DNA from: DATFVJ01 sp963851085 | Lineage (GTDB): Bacteria; Actinomycetota; Actinomycetes; Streptosporangiales; Streptosporangiaceae | Reading direction: 5' to 3' | Assembly (NCBI GenBank): GCA_963851085.1 | Contig: CAWKNX010000010.1 | Coordinates: 682,001-746,000, forward strand | DNA: 64,000 nucleotides | Part shown: positions 29,301 through 37,111 of the stretch, piece by piece | Position numbering within the stretch: the first letter of the stretch is position 1 | How the letters are laid out: every line of letters begins with the position of its first letter | The notes under the pieces: generated by a model | Told to the model about the DNA's origin: nothing | The model's database searches: none | The model's input: the letters and a program-made list of their open reading frames with translations, nothing else | Position numbers and translations under genes: made by a program

Positions 29301-30293
29301 GTGCGCCGAATCGTTGGCCTGATACTTGCCGGGCTGGGGGCTTTCTTTCTGGTGCTCGCGTTGCTGCTGCGCTTCTATGTGCCTGGCCAGATAGTTAAAT
29401 TCCCGCTCAATGAGTACCAGATCGCCGTGCTGAACGCCACTAATGCCAGCTATTTCAGCCCGGCGAAGCTACATATCATTTCCGGCATCTCCATGACGGC
29501 CACGAACACCCTCCGCGGTGACGTAATAGCAGGCAGCAGCGGCACCGCGGTCTGGGACGAGTTCACCGCCGTAAAAGATGACAACGATGATGTCTTCTTC
29601 AATTACACCTTACTACGGGGACCTTTCGACCGGAGAACCGGCACGCTCACCAACTGCTGCGGTGCGGTCCTGAACGACAAGCCGACCCACATGTCCGGTC
29701 AGGGTTATGTGTGGCCGTTCGGGGCGCAGCAGAAGACCTATATGGTGTTCGATACCACGCTGGCGAGGCCTATGCCGACGACCTATGCAGGCACCGCGAC
29801 CGTTGACGGCATGAAGACCTACCGTTACGTCGAGCAGGTCTCGCCGACTCAGTCCGGAAGCCAGACTCTTCCCGGCGTGCTCGTGGGAATGCCGGACCAG
29901 TCGTCCGTCACCCTCCCCGAGTACTACGAGGCCACCAATACCTACTGGGTGGATCCGGTCACCGGCGGCCCTGTCGATGTCGAGCAGAATCAGACACTGA
30001 CGCTACGCGACAGCAGCGGTGCGACGCGCCTTCAGCTATTCCATGCTGACCTGAAGTTCACACCGAAAAGCATCAAGAGCTTTGTCGACGCTGACGTCAG
30101 CGGTAAGAACAAGATCATTTTGATCACTTCCATCCTGCCGCTGGTCCTGCTGATTGTGGGCCTCGCGCTGCTCGTTGTCGGCATCGTGCTTGCCGTCCTC
30201 GGCCGCCGCACGGTCGGCGAGCCTGCCAGCGAAGGTGGATTCCATCCCCAGGACCAGGGGCCTGACACCGCACTGACGGGCAGCGCCGGCTAA
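29301..30293 (+). CDS. DUF3068 (PorA-like) membrane protein
   Basis: This encodes 330 aa from GTG 29301, with CAGGAGGA upstream. One N-terminal span (VGLILAGLGAFFLVLALLL), a large exported domain with AVWDEFTAVKDDN, CCGAVLNDKPTHMSG and GYVWPFGAQQKTYMVFD, and a second span near residues 273-297 give the DUF3068 layout. DUF3068 proteins occur in actinomycetes, sometimes annotated PorA family; the function is not settled. The C-tail is cytosolic and acidic. It precedes the nitronate-monooxygenase-like gene on the same strand. Confidence 0.85.
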   Translation: MRRIVGLILAGLGAFFLVLALLLRFYVPGQIVKFPLNEYQIAVLNATNASYFSPAKLHIISGISMTATNTLRGDVIAGSSGTAVWDEFTAVKDDNDDVFFNYTLLRGPFDRRTGTLTNCCGAVLNDKPTHMSGQGYVWPFGAQQKTYMVFDTTLARPMPTTYAGTATVDGMKTYRYVEQVSPTQSGSQTLPGVLVGMPDQSSVTLPEYYEATNTYWVDPVTGGPVDVEQNQTLTLRDSSGATRLQLFHADLKFTPKSIKSFVDADVSGKNKIILITSILPLVLLIVGLALLVVGIVLAVLGRRTVGEPASEGGFHPQDQGPDTALTGSAG

Positions 30294-30294
30294 G

Positions 30295-30308
30295 TAGAAC
30301 ACGTTGCA
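30295..30308. promoter_or_regulatory. perfect KstR consensus upstream of flavoprotein gene
   Basis: TAGAACACGTTGCA fits TNNAACNNGTTNNA at every defined position. It lies 32 bp before GTG 30340, where repressor binding would block transcription. The consensus is that published for mycobacterial KstR; binding here is inferred. Confidence 0.55.
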
Positions 30309-30339
30309 GTTTTGCCGGATGCGTCGATAGACTCCGGAC

Positions 30340-31458
30340 GTGCGGACACGGGTAAGCGAGCAATTCGGGATCGAGTTTCCGATCTTCGCGTTCAGTCACT
30401 GCAGGGACGTCGTCGCCGCGGTCAGCAAGGCGGGCGGGATGGGCGTGCTCGGCGCGCTCTACTACACGCCCGACGAGCTTGAGCTTGAGCTGGCCTGGCT
30501 CGATGAGAATGTCCAGGGCAGGCCGTATGGCGTTGACGTCGTCATGCCCGCCTCCTATGAGGGCGCGGGGCTCGAGGTGGATTCGCCCGCGGACCTGCTC
30601 GCGCGGCTGCAAGAGATGATCCCGGCAGGCCATCGCAGCTTCGTCGACAAGCTCCTGGCCGACAGTGGAGTCCCGCCGCTGTCGGCCGATGGTGACGCGG
30701 GGCGGTACCTGCTCGGCTGGACGGACGCGACCGCGCGCCCGCAGGTGGAGGTGGCCCTGCGGCACCCGATCGCGCTGCTCGCGAACGCGCTCGGCCCGCC
30801 GCCGGCCGACGTCGTCGAGGAGGCGCACCGGCACGGCGTTCAGATGGCCGCGCTCGCGAGCAACGCGCGGCACGCCCGCAAGCAGGCCGAGGCGGGCGTG
30901 GACATCATCGTGGCGCAGGGTACCGAGGCCGGCGGGCACACCGGTGACGTTTCCACGATGGTCGTCGTCCCCGAGGTCGTGGACGCGGCCGCGCCGCGCC
31001 CGGTCCTGGCGGCCGGCGGGATCGGGCGGGGTCGGCAGGTGGCGGCCGCGCTCGCGCTCGGCGCGGAGGGCGCGTGGACGGGCTCGGTCTGGCTGACCGT
31101 CGCGGAGGCAGACACACCGCCCGCGATCCGCGCTCAGATTCTGGCCGCGACCTCACGTGACACGGTGCGGTCCCGGTCGATGACAGGCAAGCCCGCGCGC
31201 CTGCTCCGCAACGACTGGACCGCCGCATGGGAGGGCCCCGACTCGCCGGGCCCGCTGCCCATGCCGCTGCAATTCATGCTCATCTCCGACGCGCTGCGGC
31301 GGACCTCGCGGGCGGGCGCCACGAACCTGATGGCCATGCCCGCAGGTCAGATCATCGGGTCGATGAACCAGGTCAAGTCAACTCGCGAGGTGATCTTCGA
31401 CATGGTCCAGGAGTACGTCGAGACGCTCGAGCGCCTGAACCAGATCACCGGGGGCTGA
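30340..31458 (+). CDS. nitronate monooxygenase-like FMN oxidoreductase (Rv1533-like)
   Basis: This encodes 372 aa from GTG 30340. TIM-barrel 2-nitropropane dioxygenase features: FPIFAFSHCRDVVAAVSKAGG at the start, the flavin-phosphate segment DIIVAQGTEAGGHTGD, and VLAAGGIGRGRQVAAALALG with GAEGAWTGSVWL. It resembles my memory of mycobacterial Rv1533 closely in order and wording. Related enzymes in steroid gene clusters act as acyl-CoA reductases or desaturases instead of nitronate oxidases (IpdC is an example), so the nitronate label should be taken as family only. The KstR-like site supports a steroid link. Confidence 0.8.
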   Translation: MRTRVSEQFGIEFPIFAFSHCRDVVAAVSKAGGMGVLGALYYTPDELELELAWLDENVQGRPYGVDVVMPASYEGAGLEVDSPADLLARLQEMIPAGHRSFVDKLLADSGVPPLSADGDAGRYLLGWTDATARPQVEVALRHPIALLANALGPPPADVVEEAHRHGVQMAALASNARHARKQAEAGVDIIVAQGTEAGGHTGDVSTMVVVPEVVDAAAPRPVLAAGGIGRGRQVAAALALGAEGAWTGSVWLTVAEADTPPAIRAQILAATSRDTVRSRSMTGKPARLLRNDWTAAWEGPDSPGPLPMPLQFMLISDALRRTSRAGATNLMAMPAGQIIGSMNQVKSTREVIFDMVQEYVETLERLNQITGG

Positions 31459-31471
31459 TCCGCCCGCGCCC

Positions 31472-31600
31472 GCCCTGCCGGACGGGCCCCTGCCGGACGG
31501 GCCCCTGCCGGACGGGCCCCTGCCGGGCAGCGCCGGACGGCCCGGCGTGCCCCCCGGCGTGCCCCCCGGCGTGCTCGCGTTGATCGTTGCCCTGTAGGCG
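31472..31600. repeat. 15-bp tandem repeats after the flavoprotein gene
   Basis: CCCCTGCCGGACGGG-like units repeat about four times from 31472, followed by three CCCGGCGTGCCCC units to about 31575. No coding signal. Confidence 0.6.
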
Positions 31601-31624
31601 GCGCTATGGCACGGTTGTCGATAT

Positions 31625-31795
31625 GGACCATTGCCCTGTTCCAGGGCGCTTTCATGATCGCGGTAACTTTCCTGCGAATACGGCAGAAAAATTACCGCGA
31701 TCATGAAAGCTCGGCGCTGCCGGGCTGCTGTCATGGTCTGGATCATGACCGATGGCCCGCAGGGCGGCATATAGCGCCCCTACGCGGGCCGTCTC
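31625..31795. repeat. dispersed repeat with 59-bp inverted repeat, copy C
   Basis: The inverted repeat is 31650-31708, with arms TTTCATGATCGCGGTAA and complement. Flanks match copy B (13831-14000) on both sides over about 165 bp, at roughly 80 percent by eye. It lies between convergent genes. 31796-32011 shows no gene or other signal. Confidence 0.75.
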
Positions 31796-32011
31796 AGAAT
31801 CCATTGCGCGTCCCAGATGCCGAGATCGTGCTATCGACGGCGACAGGCACGAGGCATCGCCGCAGGTCACTGCAACGGCTCTTCGTCCGCCAGGGTGCGC
31901 CGACAAGATCAATCTCACGGTCGAGACGAGTTCTCGATTTTGATACAGCCCGTACGGGCCATCCATACCAAGCCGCAGCCGATCCAGCGCACGACGATCA
32001 TGAAGGCAGAG

Positions 32012-32848
32012 TCAGCGGCCGTGGAACACTGCGGCCCGCTTCTCCGCGAAGGCGCGCGTTCCCTCCTTGGCATCCTCCGACGCGATGACCGGCCAGCCGA
32101 TCGCATCGGAAACCTTGAGCGCCTCCTCTTCCGCCATTCCCTCGGTCTGCCGGTAACAGCGCAGGATGGCCTGGACCGACAAGGGGCCGCACGCCGCGAT
32201 CTGGCCCGCGATCTCGCGCGCGACCGCCAGTGCGGTGCCGTCGGGCACGATCCGGGTGATCAGTCCCATGGCCAAGGCCTCCACCGCGGTGACCGCGCGC
32301 CCGGTGAGCAAGATGTCCATCGCGTGGGTGTACGGAATCTGGCGGGGCAGGCGCACGGCGGAGCCGCCCATCGGGAAGAGGGCCCGGCGGGCCTCGAACA
32401 ACCCGAGCGTGGCGCTCTTCCCGGTGATCCGGATGTCGGTGCCGAGCAGCAGCTCGGTGCCGCCCGCAACCGCGTGTCCCTCAACGGCGCAGATCAGCGG
32501 CTTGCCCGGTCGTGCTTCGCGGAGCAGTCCCTTCCAGTGGAAATTGTCGATCTCGCTGGCCCGCTGGCGCACACGCTCATCATCGGACGGGCGAGCCGTG
32601 GACCCAAGAGCCTTGAGATCAGCGCCAGCGCAGAACTCACCGCCGGCCCCGGTCAGGATCCCGACCCGCACGTGCGGTTCGGCCCCGATGTAGGCGAACG
32701 CGTCCGCCATCCCGACGAGCATGTCCGTGCTGAGCGCGTTCTTCGCGGCCGGCCGGTTCAACGTGACGATCACCACATGCCCGTCCTGGTCCACATCGCA
32801 GTGCGGCGTGCTTATGGGCAGCCGCTCCAAGCCCGCAGTCGCGCTCAT
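32012..32848 (-). CDS. echA19: EchA19-like enoyl-CoA hydratase (steroid side chain)
   Basis: This encodes 278 aa from ATG 32848 (an ATG 9 codons upstream is also open). Crotonase-fold features: VTLNRPAAKNALSTDM, the oxyanion-hole segments GAGGEFCAGADLKAL and GHAVAGGTELLLGTD, then ALFPMGGSAVRLPRQIPYT and the terminal KEGTRAFAEKRAAVF. These blocks match what I recall of Mycobacterium tuberculosis EchA19 (Rv3516), which hydrates cholesterol side-chain enoyl-CoA. It diverges from the FadD-DUF35-Ltp operon, sharing a control region with a KstR-like dyad. Confidence 0.8.
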   Translation of the reverse strand: MSATAGLERLPISTPHCDVDQDGHVVIVTLNRPAAKNALSTDMLVGMADAFAYIGAEPHVRVGILTGAGGEFCAGADLKALGSTARPSDDERVRQRASEIDNFHWKGLLREARPGKPLICAVEGHAVAGGTELLLGTDIRITGKSATLGLFEARRALFPMGGSAVRLPRQIPYTHAMDILLTGRAVTAVEALAMGLITRIVPDGTALAVAREIAGQIAACGPLSVQAILRCYRQTEGMAEEEALKVSDAIGWPVIASEDAKEGTRAFAEKRAAVFHGR

Positions 32849-32952
32849 CCTCGGTATCTTCCCTCCGGGGCCCATTGGCCTACATCGGCCCAGTTCAAGG
32901 GCCGTTCCAGAGCCAAACGGAGCCAGACTGAGCCCAAGAAACAGTCGGTTTT

Positions 32953-32966
32953 AAGAACAGATTCTA
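32953..32966. promoter_or_regulatory. degenerate KstR-like dyad between echA19 and fadD
   Basis: The dyad AGAACAGATTCT (32954-32965) with flanking A residues resembles the KstR core but has two mismatches to TNNAACNNGTTNNA. It lies in the divergent spacer, about 105 bp from the echA19-like start. A weaker call than 30295. Confidence 0.35.
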
Positions 32967-33142
32967 GTTAACGTCCACGATGCCGAGCACCTCTTGTGAC
33001 CAGAAACGAGAACGTGATCTACTTACCCCGCACGGTAGCTTTACATGCCGGGGGTTCCGGGGGTCGCCCCCGGGGGTTCCGGGGGTCTCCCCCCGGCTGG
33101 CGGAGCCTGTCGCGGCACACGGGAACGAGGAGGGCGGAGCGG

Positions 33143-34693
33143 ATGGGGTCGCTGGGCTTCTGGCGGCTGGCTCAGGCGCAGCCGGACTGGATCGCGGCGA
33201 TTGACCCCGACGGCACCGAGCACGCGGCCGGCGAGCTGCTCGCGCGGGCCAATCAGCTGGTGCACGCGCTGCGGGAACGCGGACTGCGGCCAGGTGACGG
33301 GATCGCCGGCCTGATACCCAACGGCGTGGGCGCACTCGAGGTCTACCTCGCCGCGCTACAGGCGGGCTGGTATTTCACCCCCATCAACTGGCACTACACG
33401 GCGCCGGAAATCGCCTACATCGTGCGGGACAGCGAGGCCAAGGCATTCTTCGCCGGCCGCAGATACGCTGCGCAGGCCACTGCGGCGGCTGACGAGGCGC
33501 GCCTGCCCGCGGCCGGGCGCTTCAGCTACGGCGAGGTGCCCGGATTCCTGCCCGTCACCCAGCTTCTCGCGGGACAGCCGGAGTCGATGCCCGATGACCG
33601 CACCACCGGCGCGACCATGCACTACACGTCAGGTACCACTGGCCGGCCCAAGGGGGTGCGGCGGGCACTCCCGCCGCTGGACCCGGACGATACCGGTGAG
33701 CTGATGACCTTCCTGCTCCAGATGTTCGGTATCACGGCCGGGCAGCCCAATGCGCACCTCGTCACGTCACCGAACTACCACACCGCCGTGACCCAGTTCG
33801 GCGGCACCGCGCTGCACATGGGTCACACGCTGGTTTACCTGGACAAATGGGATCCTGCGGAGACGCTCGCGAAGGTGGAGCGGTACCGGGTGACCAATTC
33901 GCACATGGTGCCCACCCACTTCAAGCGAATGCTCGCACTGCCCGCCGAGGTGCGCGCCGCGCACGATCTGTCCTCGATGAAATGGCTCATCCACGCCGCG
34001 GCGCCCTGCCCCGTGCCGGTCAAGCGGGCCATGCTCGAGTGGTGGGGGCCGTGCGTCTACGAGTACTACGCGGCGACCGAGGGCGGCGGCACGATCGCCA
34101 CCCCGCAGGACTGGCTGTCGCACCCGGGCACGGTGGGCAAGCCCTGGCCGATCAGCGAGGTCCGCGTGGTGACCGACGACGGCCGCGAGTGCCGCCCGGG
34201 TGCCCCAGGCACCATCTACCTGAAGATGGCCACCACCGAGTTCGTCTACTTCGGCGATCCGGAGAAGACGGCGGCCAGCCGGATGGATGGCTTTTTCACC
34301 GTCGGTGACATCGGATTCCTCGACGAGGACGGCTTCCTCTACCTGGTCGACAGGAAGTCAGACGTGATCATCTCGGGTGGCGCGAATATCTATCCCGCCG
34401 AGATCGAGGCCGAGCTGATCGTGCACCCCAAGGTCGCGGACGTGGCCGTGTTCGGCGTCCCCGACGACGACTGGGGCGAGCAGATCAAGGCCGTCGTCCA
34501 GCCCGCGGAGGGCGCGGTGCCCGGACCCGAGCTCGCCGCCGAGCTGATCGGCTCGCTCGAGGGACGGCTGGCCAAGATGAAGTGGCCCAAGTCCGTGGAC
34601 TTCATCGATGAGATGCCCCGCGACCCGAGCGGCAAGCTGCTCAAACGCAAGCTGCGCGAGCCCTACTGGGAGGGCCGCGCCAGTGCCATCTGA
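33143..34693 (+). CDS. acyl-CoA synthetase (AMP-binding, FadD-type)
   Basis: This encodes 516 aa from ATG 33143, with AGGAGGG and GGAGCGG upstream; the open codons back to 32996 pass through a GC-hairpin repeat and are rejected. ANL motifs: MHYTSGTTGRPKGVRRAL (P-loop, A3), YEYYAATEGGGTIA (A5), TVGDIGFLDEDGFLYLVDRKSDVIISGG (A7/A8, written here in part) and the adenylation Lys region DPSGKLLKRKL (A10). It activates a carboxylic acid to acyl-CoA through an acyl-adenylate. In context (EchA19, DUF35, Ltp partners) the substrate is probably a steroid or branched side-chain acid. The stop region overlaps an in-frame GTG of the next gene. Confidence 0.88.
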   Translation: MGSLGFWRLAQAQPDWIAAIDPDGTEHAAGELLARANQLVHALRERGLRPGDGIAGLIPNGVGALEVYLAALQAGWYFTPINWHYTAPEIAYIVRDSEAKAFFAGRRYAAQATAAADEARLPAAGRFSYGEVPGFLPVTQLLAGQPESMPDDRTTGATMHYTSGTTGRPKGVRRALPPLDPDDTGELMTFLLQMFGITAGQPNAHLVTSPNYHTAVTQFGGTALHMGHTLVYLDKWDPAETLAKVERYRVTNSHMVPTHFKRMLALPAEVRAAHDLSSMKWLIHAAAPCPVPVKRAMLEWWGPCVYEYYAATEGGGTIATPQDWLSHPGTVGKPWPISEVRVVTDDGRECRPGAPGTIYLKMATTEFVYFGDPEKTAASRMDGFFTVGDIGFLDEDGFLYLVDRKSDVIISGGANIYPAEIEAELIVHPKVADVAVFGVPDDDWGEQIKAVVQPAEGAVPGPELAAELIGSLEGRLAKMKWPKSVDFIDEMPRDPSGKLLKRKLREPYWEGRASAI

Positions 34694-34737
34694 GCCCGCG
34701 CCGCCCGGCGACCCGGGCGACACAGGTGGCGCAAGTG

Positions 34738-34760
34738 GATCCCTAACGGCTGCCGCAGAT
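34738..34760. repeat. partial GC-hairpin repeat (family 2)
   Basis: GGATCCCTAACGGCTGCCGC at 34738-34757, the leading word of family-2 repeats, lies between the FadD stop and the DUF35 gene core. Its presence argues that the open codons from GTG 34683 are spacer and not protein. Confidence 0.5.
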
Positions 34761-34808
34761 GTGCCCCGCGACGCAGGTGCGGCGACCGTGGGCGGCACAG
34801 TGGACGGC

Positions 34809-35828
34809 GTGGCTGAACCAGTGACGAACCTGTTCGCCGACCACACCCTCGAATTCCCCGGCGGTTACACGCGCTCGACGGGGCCCGTGATCGGCACGTT
34901 CCTCACCGAACTGCGTGACGGCCGGATCGTGGGCGTCGCCGCACCTGACGGCAGGGTCTTCGTTCCGCCGCTCGAATACGACCCGGCAGGGCTGTCCACG
35001 AGCGCATCACTGGCTGGCGCGGCCAGCAGTGCGCAGCCCACTGGCGCCGACGGCGCCGCGCCTGCCCCGCCCGCGGTCGGCAGCTACCGCTTCGTGCCGG
35101 TGGGACCCGCCGGAACGGTTACGGCATGGGCGTGGGTCACCGAGCCGCGCAAGGTCCATCCCCTGCGGCAGCCGTTCGGGTGGGCGCTTATCCGCATGGA
35201 CGGCGCTGACACCGCGCTCTTGCACGCCGTCGACACCGGCGGTCAGGAGAAAGCGCTGCGGACGGGGCTGCGGGTGCGGCCGCGCTGGCGGGAGGCGGCC
35301 GAGCGGACCGGCCATATCCGCGACATCGAGTGCTTCGTGCCCGAGGTGACGATGCTCACCGCACCGTCGCGGGTGGACTACCGGCTGCCGGCCGGGCGGG
35401 CGCTCAGCCGGTTCCTCGAGGGCATTGCACAGGGCAAGTTCCTCGGTCACCGCTGCGGAGTGTGCGGCAAGGTCTATGTCCCGCTGCGCGGCCTCTGCCC
35501 GGTCTGTGGCGTGCCCACCACCGAGGAGGTGGAGGTCCGGAGCGCCGGGACAATCACCACGTTCGCCGTCAACAATATGCCGGACCCGCGCGCGCCGCAG
35601 GTGCCGTTCGTGGTCGCCCACATCCTGCTCGACGGCGCGGACACCGCGATCCTCGCGCTGGTCGGAGGTGTGCCGGCGGACCAGGTCCGGATGGGGATGC
35701 GGGTGCAGGCCGCGTGGCGGCCGCGCGAGGAGTGGGAGCCGTCCATGGCCAACATCAGGTGGTTCGAGCCGACCGGCGAGGCCGTGGAGCATGGAGCCCC
35801 CGCGCAGGCGTACGAGGATCACCTCTGA
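34809..35828 (+). CDS. double OB-fold (DUF35) zinc-ribbon protein, Ltp partner
   Basis: This encodes 339 aa if started at GTG 34809; GTG 34683 (381 aa) overlaps the FadD end but reads through a repeat remnant. The core opens TLEFPGGYTRSTGPVIG. A first DUF35-like half is followed by a second half with the zinc ribbon GHRCGVCGKVYVP/GLCPVCG (CxxC...CxxC) and an OB-fold (AGTITTFAVNNMPDP). DUF35 proteins such as ChsH2's C-domain and Rv3521 bind and activate Ltp thiolase-like aldolases. It overlaps the next gene as TGATG, implying coupled translation and complex formation. Confidence 0.82.
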   Translation: MAEPVTNLFADHTLEFPGGYTRSTGPVIGTFLTELRDGRIVGVAAPDGRVFVPPLEYDPAGLSTSASLAGAASSAQPTGADGAAPAPPAVGSYRFVPVGPAGTVTAWAWVTEPRKVHPLRQPFGWALIRMDGADTALLHAVDTGGQEKALRTGLRVRPRWREAAERTGHIRDIECFVPEVTMLTAPSRVDYRLPAGRALSRFLEGIAQGKFLGHRCGVCGKVYVPLRGLCPVCGVPTTEEVEVRSAGTITTFAVNNMPDPRAPQVPFVVAHILLDGADTAILALVGGVPADQVRMGMRVQAAWRPREEWEPSMANIRWFEPTGEAVEHGAPAQAYEDHL

Positions 35829-36925
35829 TGGCTCCACGTGACGTCGCCGTCGTCGCGTTCGCGCAGACGAAACACGCTGCCGCCGACAGCGGGCTCAGCG
35901 AGACAGAGATGTTGCAGCCGGTCATCGCCGAGGTGCTCGGGCAGGTGGGCCTGACCGGTGCGAAGATCGGGTTCACCTGCTCGGGAAGCTGCGATTACCT
36001 GGCGGGCGCGCCCTTCTCGTTCGTGTCCGCGCTCGACGCGGTGGGCGCGTGGCCGCCGATCTCGGAGAGCCACGTCGAGATGGACGCTGCCTGGGCGCTA
36101 TACGAGGCGTGGGTGCGGCTACAGCACGGGGACATCGACTCGGCGCTCGTCTACGGGTTCGGCAAATCCACTCAGGGTGAACTACGCGAGATCATGACGC
36201 TCCAGCTCGACCCGTACTACCTCGCGCCGCTCGGACCTGATCAGGTCTCGCTCGCCGCCCTGCAGGCCTGCGCCTACCTCGAGGCGAGCGGCCACACACC
36301 GCGGGATCTGGCCGAGGTGGCTGCCCGCAGTCTGCGCAGTGCAGCGGCGAACCCGTACGCGGTCCCGGCCGAGCCCCTGACCGTCGACGAGGTGCTTGCG
36401 CAGCCGCCCGCAGTGGCACCGCTGCGGCCCGCGGACTGCGCGCCGATCACCGACGGTGCGGCCGCGATCGTGCTCGCCGCCGGAGATCTGGCGCACCGGG
36501 TGCGCGCGCGGCCCGCCTGGATCCGTGGCATCGATCACCGGGTCGAGGCGCATTACCTGGGTGTCCGTGACCTGACACGGTCGGAGTCGACCGAGCTCGC
36601 GGCGCGCGCCGTATCGGCTTGGTCCGGCGGGCCCGCCGCGTCCGCTCGGCCCGCCGCGTCCGCTCGGCCGGACGTGGCTGAGTTGCACGCCCAGTTCAGC
36701 CACGAGGAACTGATCCTGCGGGATGCGCTCGGCTTCGACGATGGCGTGCTCGTCAATCCATCGGGCGGCCCGCTCGGCGCGAACCCGGTGATGGCGACGG
36801 GCCTGATCAGGATCGGTGAGGCGGCGGCCCGGATCTTCGACGGCTCCGCGGGCCGCGCCCTCGCGCACGCCACCTCAGGCCCCTGCCTTCAGCACAATCT
36901 CGTCTGTCTCCTGGAGGGCGAATGA
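35828..36925 (+). CDS. ltp4: thiolase-like lipid-transfer protein, Ltp4-like
   Basis: This encodes 365 aa from ATG 35828. It opens DVAVVAFAQTKHAAADSGLSE and has GFTCSGSCDYLAGAPFSF, DAAWALYEAWVRLQHGDIDS, TDGAAAIVLAAGDLA and the terminal NPSGGPLGANPVMATGLIR with HATSGPCLQHNLV. This is the SCP2-thiolase-like fold. The canonical nucleophile Cys position (N-x-C-S-S-G in thiolases) is not recognisable in the DAAWALYEA segment. The gene order DUF35-Ltp-Ltp matches Rv3521-Rv3522-Rv3523 of M. tuberculosis. A retro-aldol or thiolytic step on steroid acyl-CoA is inferred; a short Ala/Ser/Arg repeat sits near residue 275. Confidence 0.8.
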   Translation: MAPRDVAVVAFAQTKHAAADSGLSETEMLQPVIAEVLGQVGLTGAKIGFTCSGSCDYLAGAPFSFVSALDAVGAWPPISESHVEMDAAWALYEAWVRLQHGDIDSALVYGFGKSTQGELREIMTLQLDPYYLAPLGPDQVSLAALQACAYLEASGHTPRDLAEVAARSLRSAAANPYAVPAEPLTVDEVLAQPPAVAPLRPADCAPITDGAAAIVLAAGDLAHRVRARPAWIRGIDHRVEAHYLGVRDLTRSESTELAARAVSAWSGGPAASARPAASARPDVAELHAQFSHEELILRDALGFDDGVLVNPSGGPLGANPVMATGLIRIGEAAARIFDGSAGRALAHATSGPCLQHNLVCLLEGE

Positions 36926-37090
36926 TCCGTAACGGCTGCCGTGGATGCGGCAACCGCTGGTTAGGGTGGGTCCCCGGGGGTCGCCCCCCCAGGGCAGCGC
37001 AGATCCATAACGGCTGGTGCGGGGGGCTGCCGCGGGGTGGAGCTCCCGGGGCGGCGCAGATCCGTAACGGCTGCCGCGGGCGGGCGCATC
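36926..37090. repeat. GC-hairpin dispersed repeat (family 2), two units
   Basis: It starts immediately after the ltp4-like stop with GATCCGTAACGGCTGCCG. Further headers GATCCATAACGGCTGGTGCG and GATCCGTAACGGCTGCCGCG follow at about 37011 and 37060, with CCCCGGGGGTCGCCCCCCC between. It separates two co-directional operon genes, so it is probably transcribed. Confidence 0.7.
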
Positions 37091-37111
37091 AGGTCAGTGC
37101 GGAGGCGCCGG

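Noticed and set aside
32996..33142. Upstream extension of the FadD gene
   Set aside because: The codons cover a GC-hairpin repeat, and a good ribosome site precedes ATG 33143.
34683..34808. N-terminal extension of the DUF35 protein from GTG 34683
   Set aside because: The codons run through a family-2 repeat remnant and are low complexity; homology begins near 34815.
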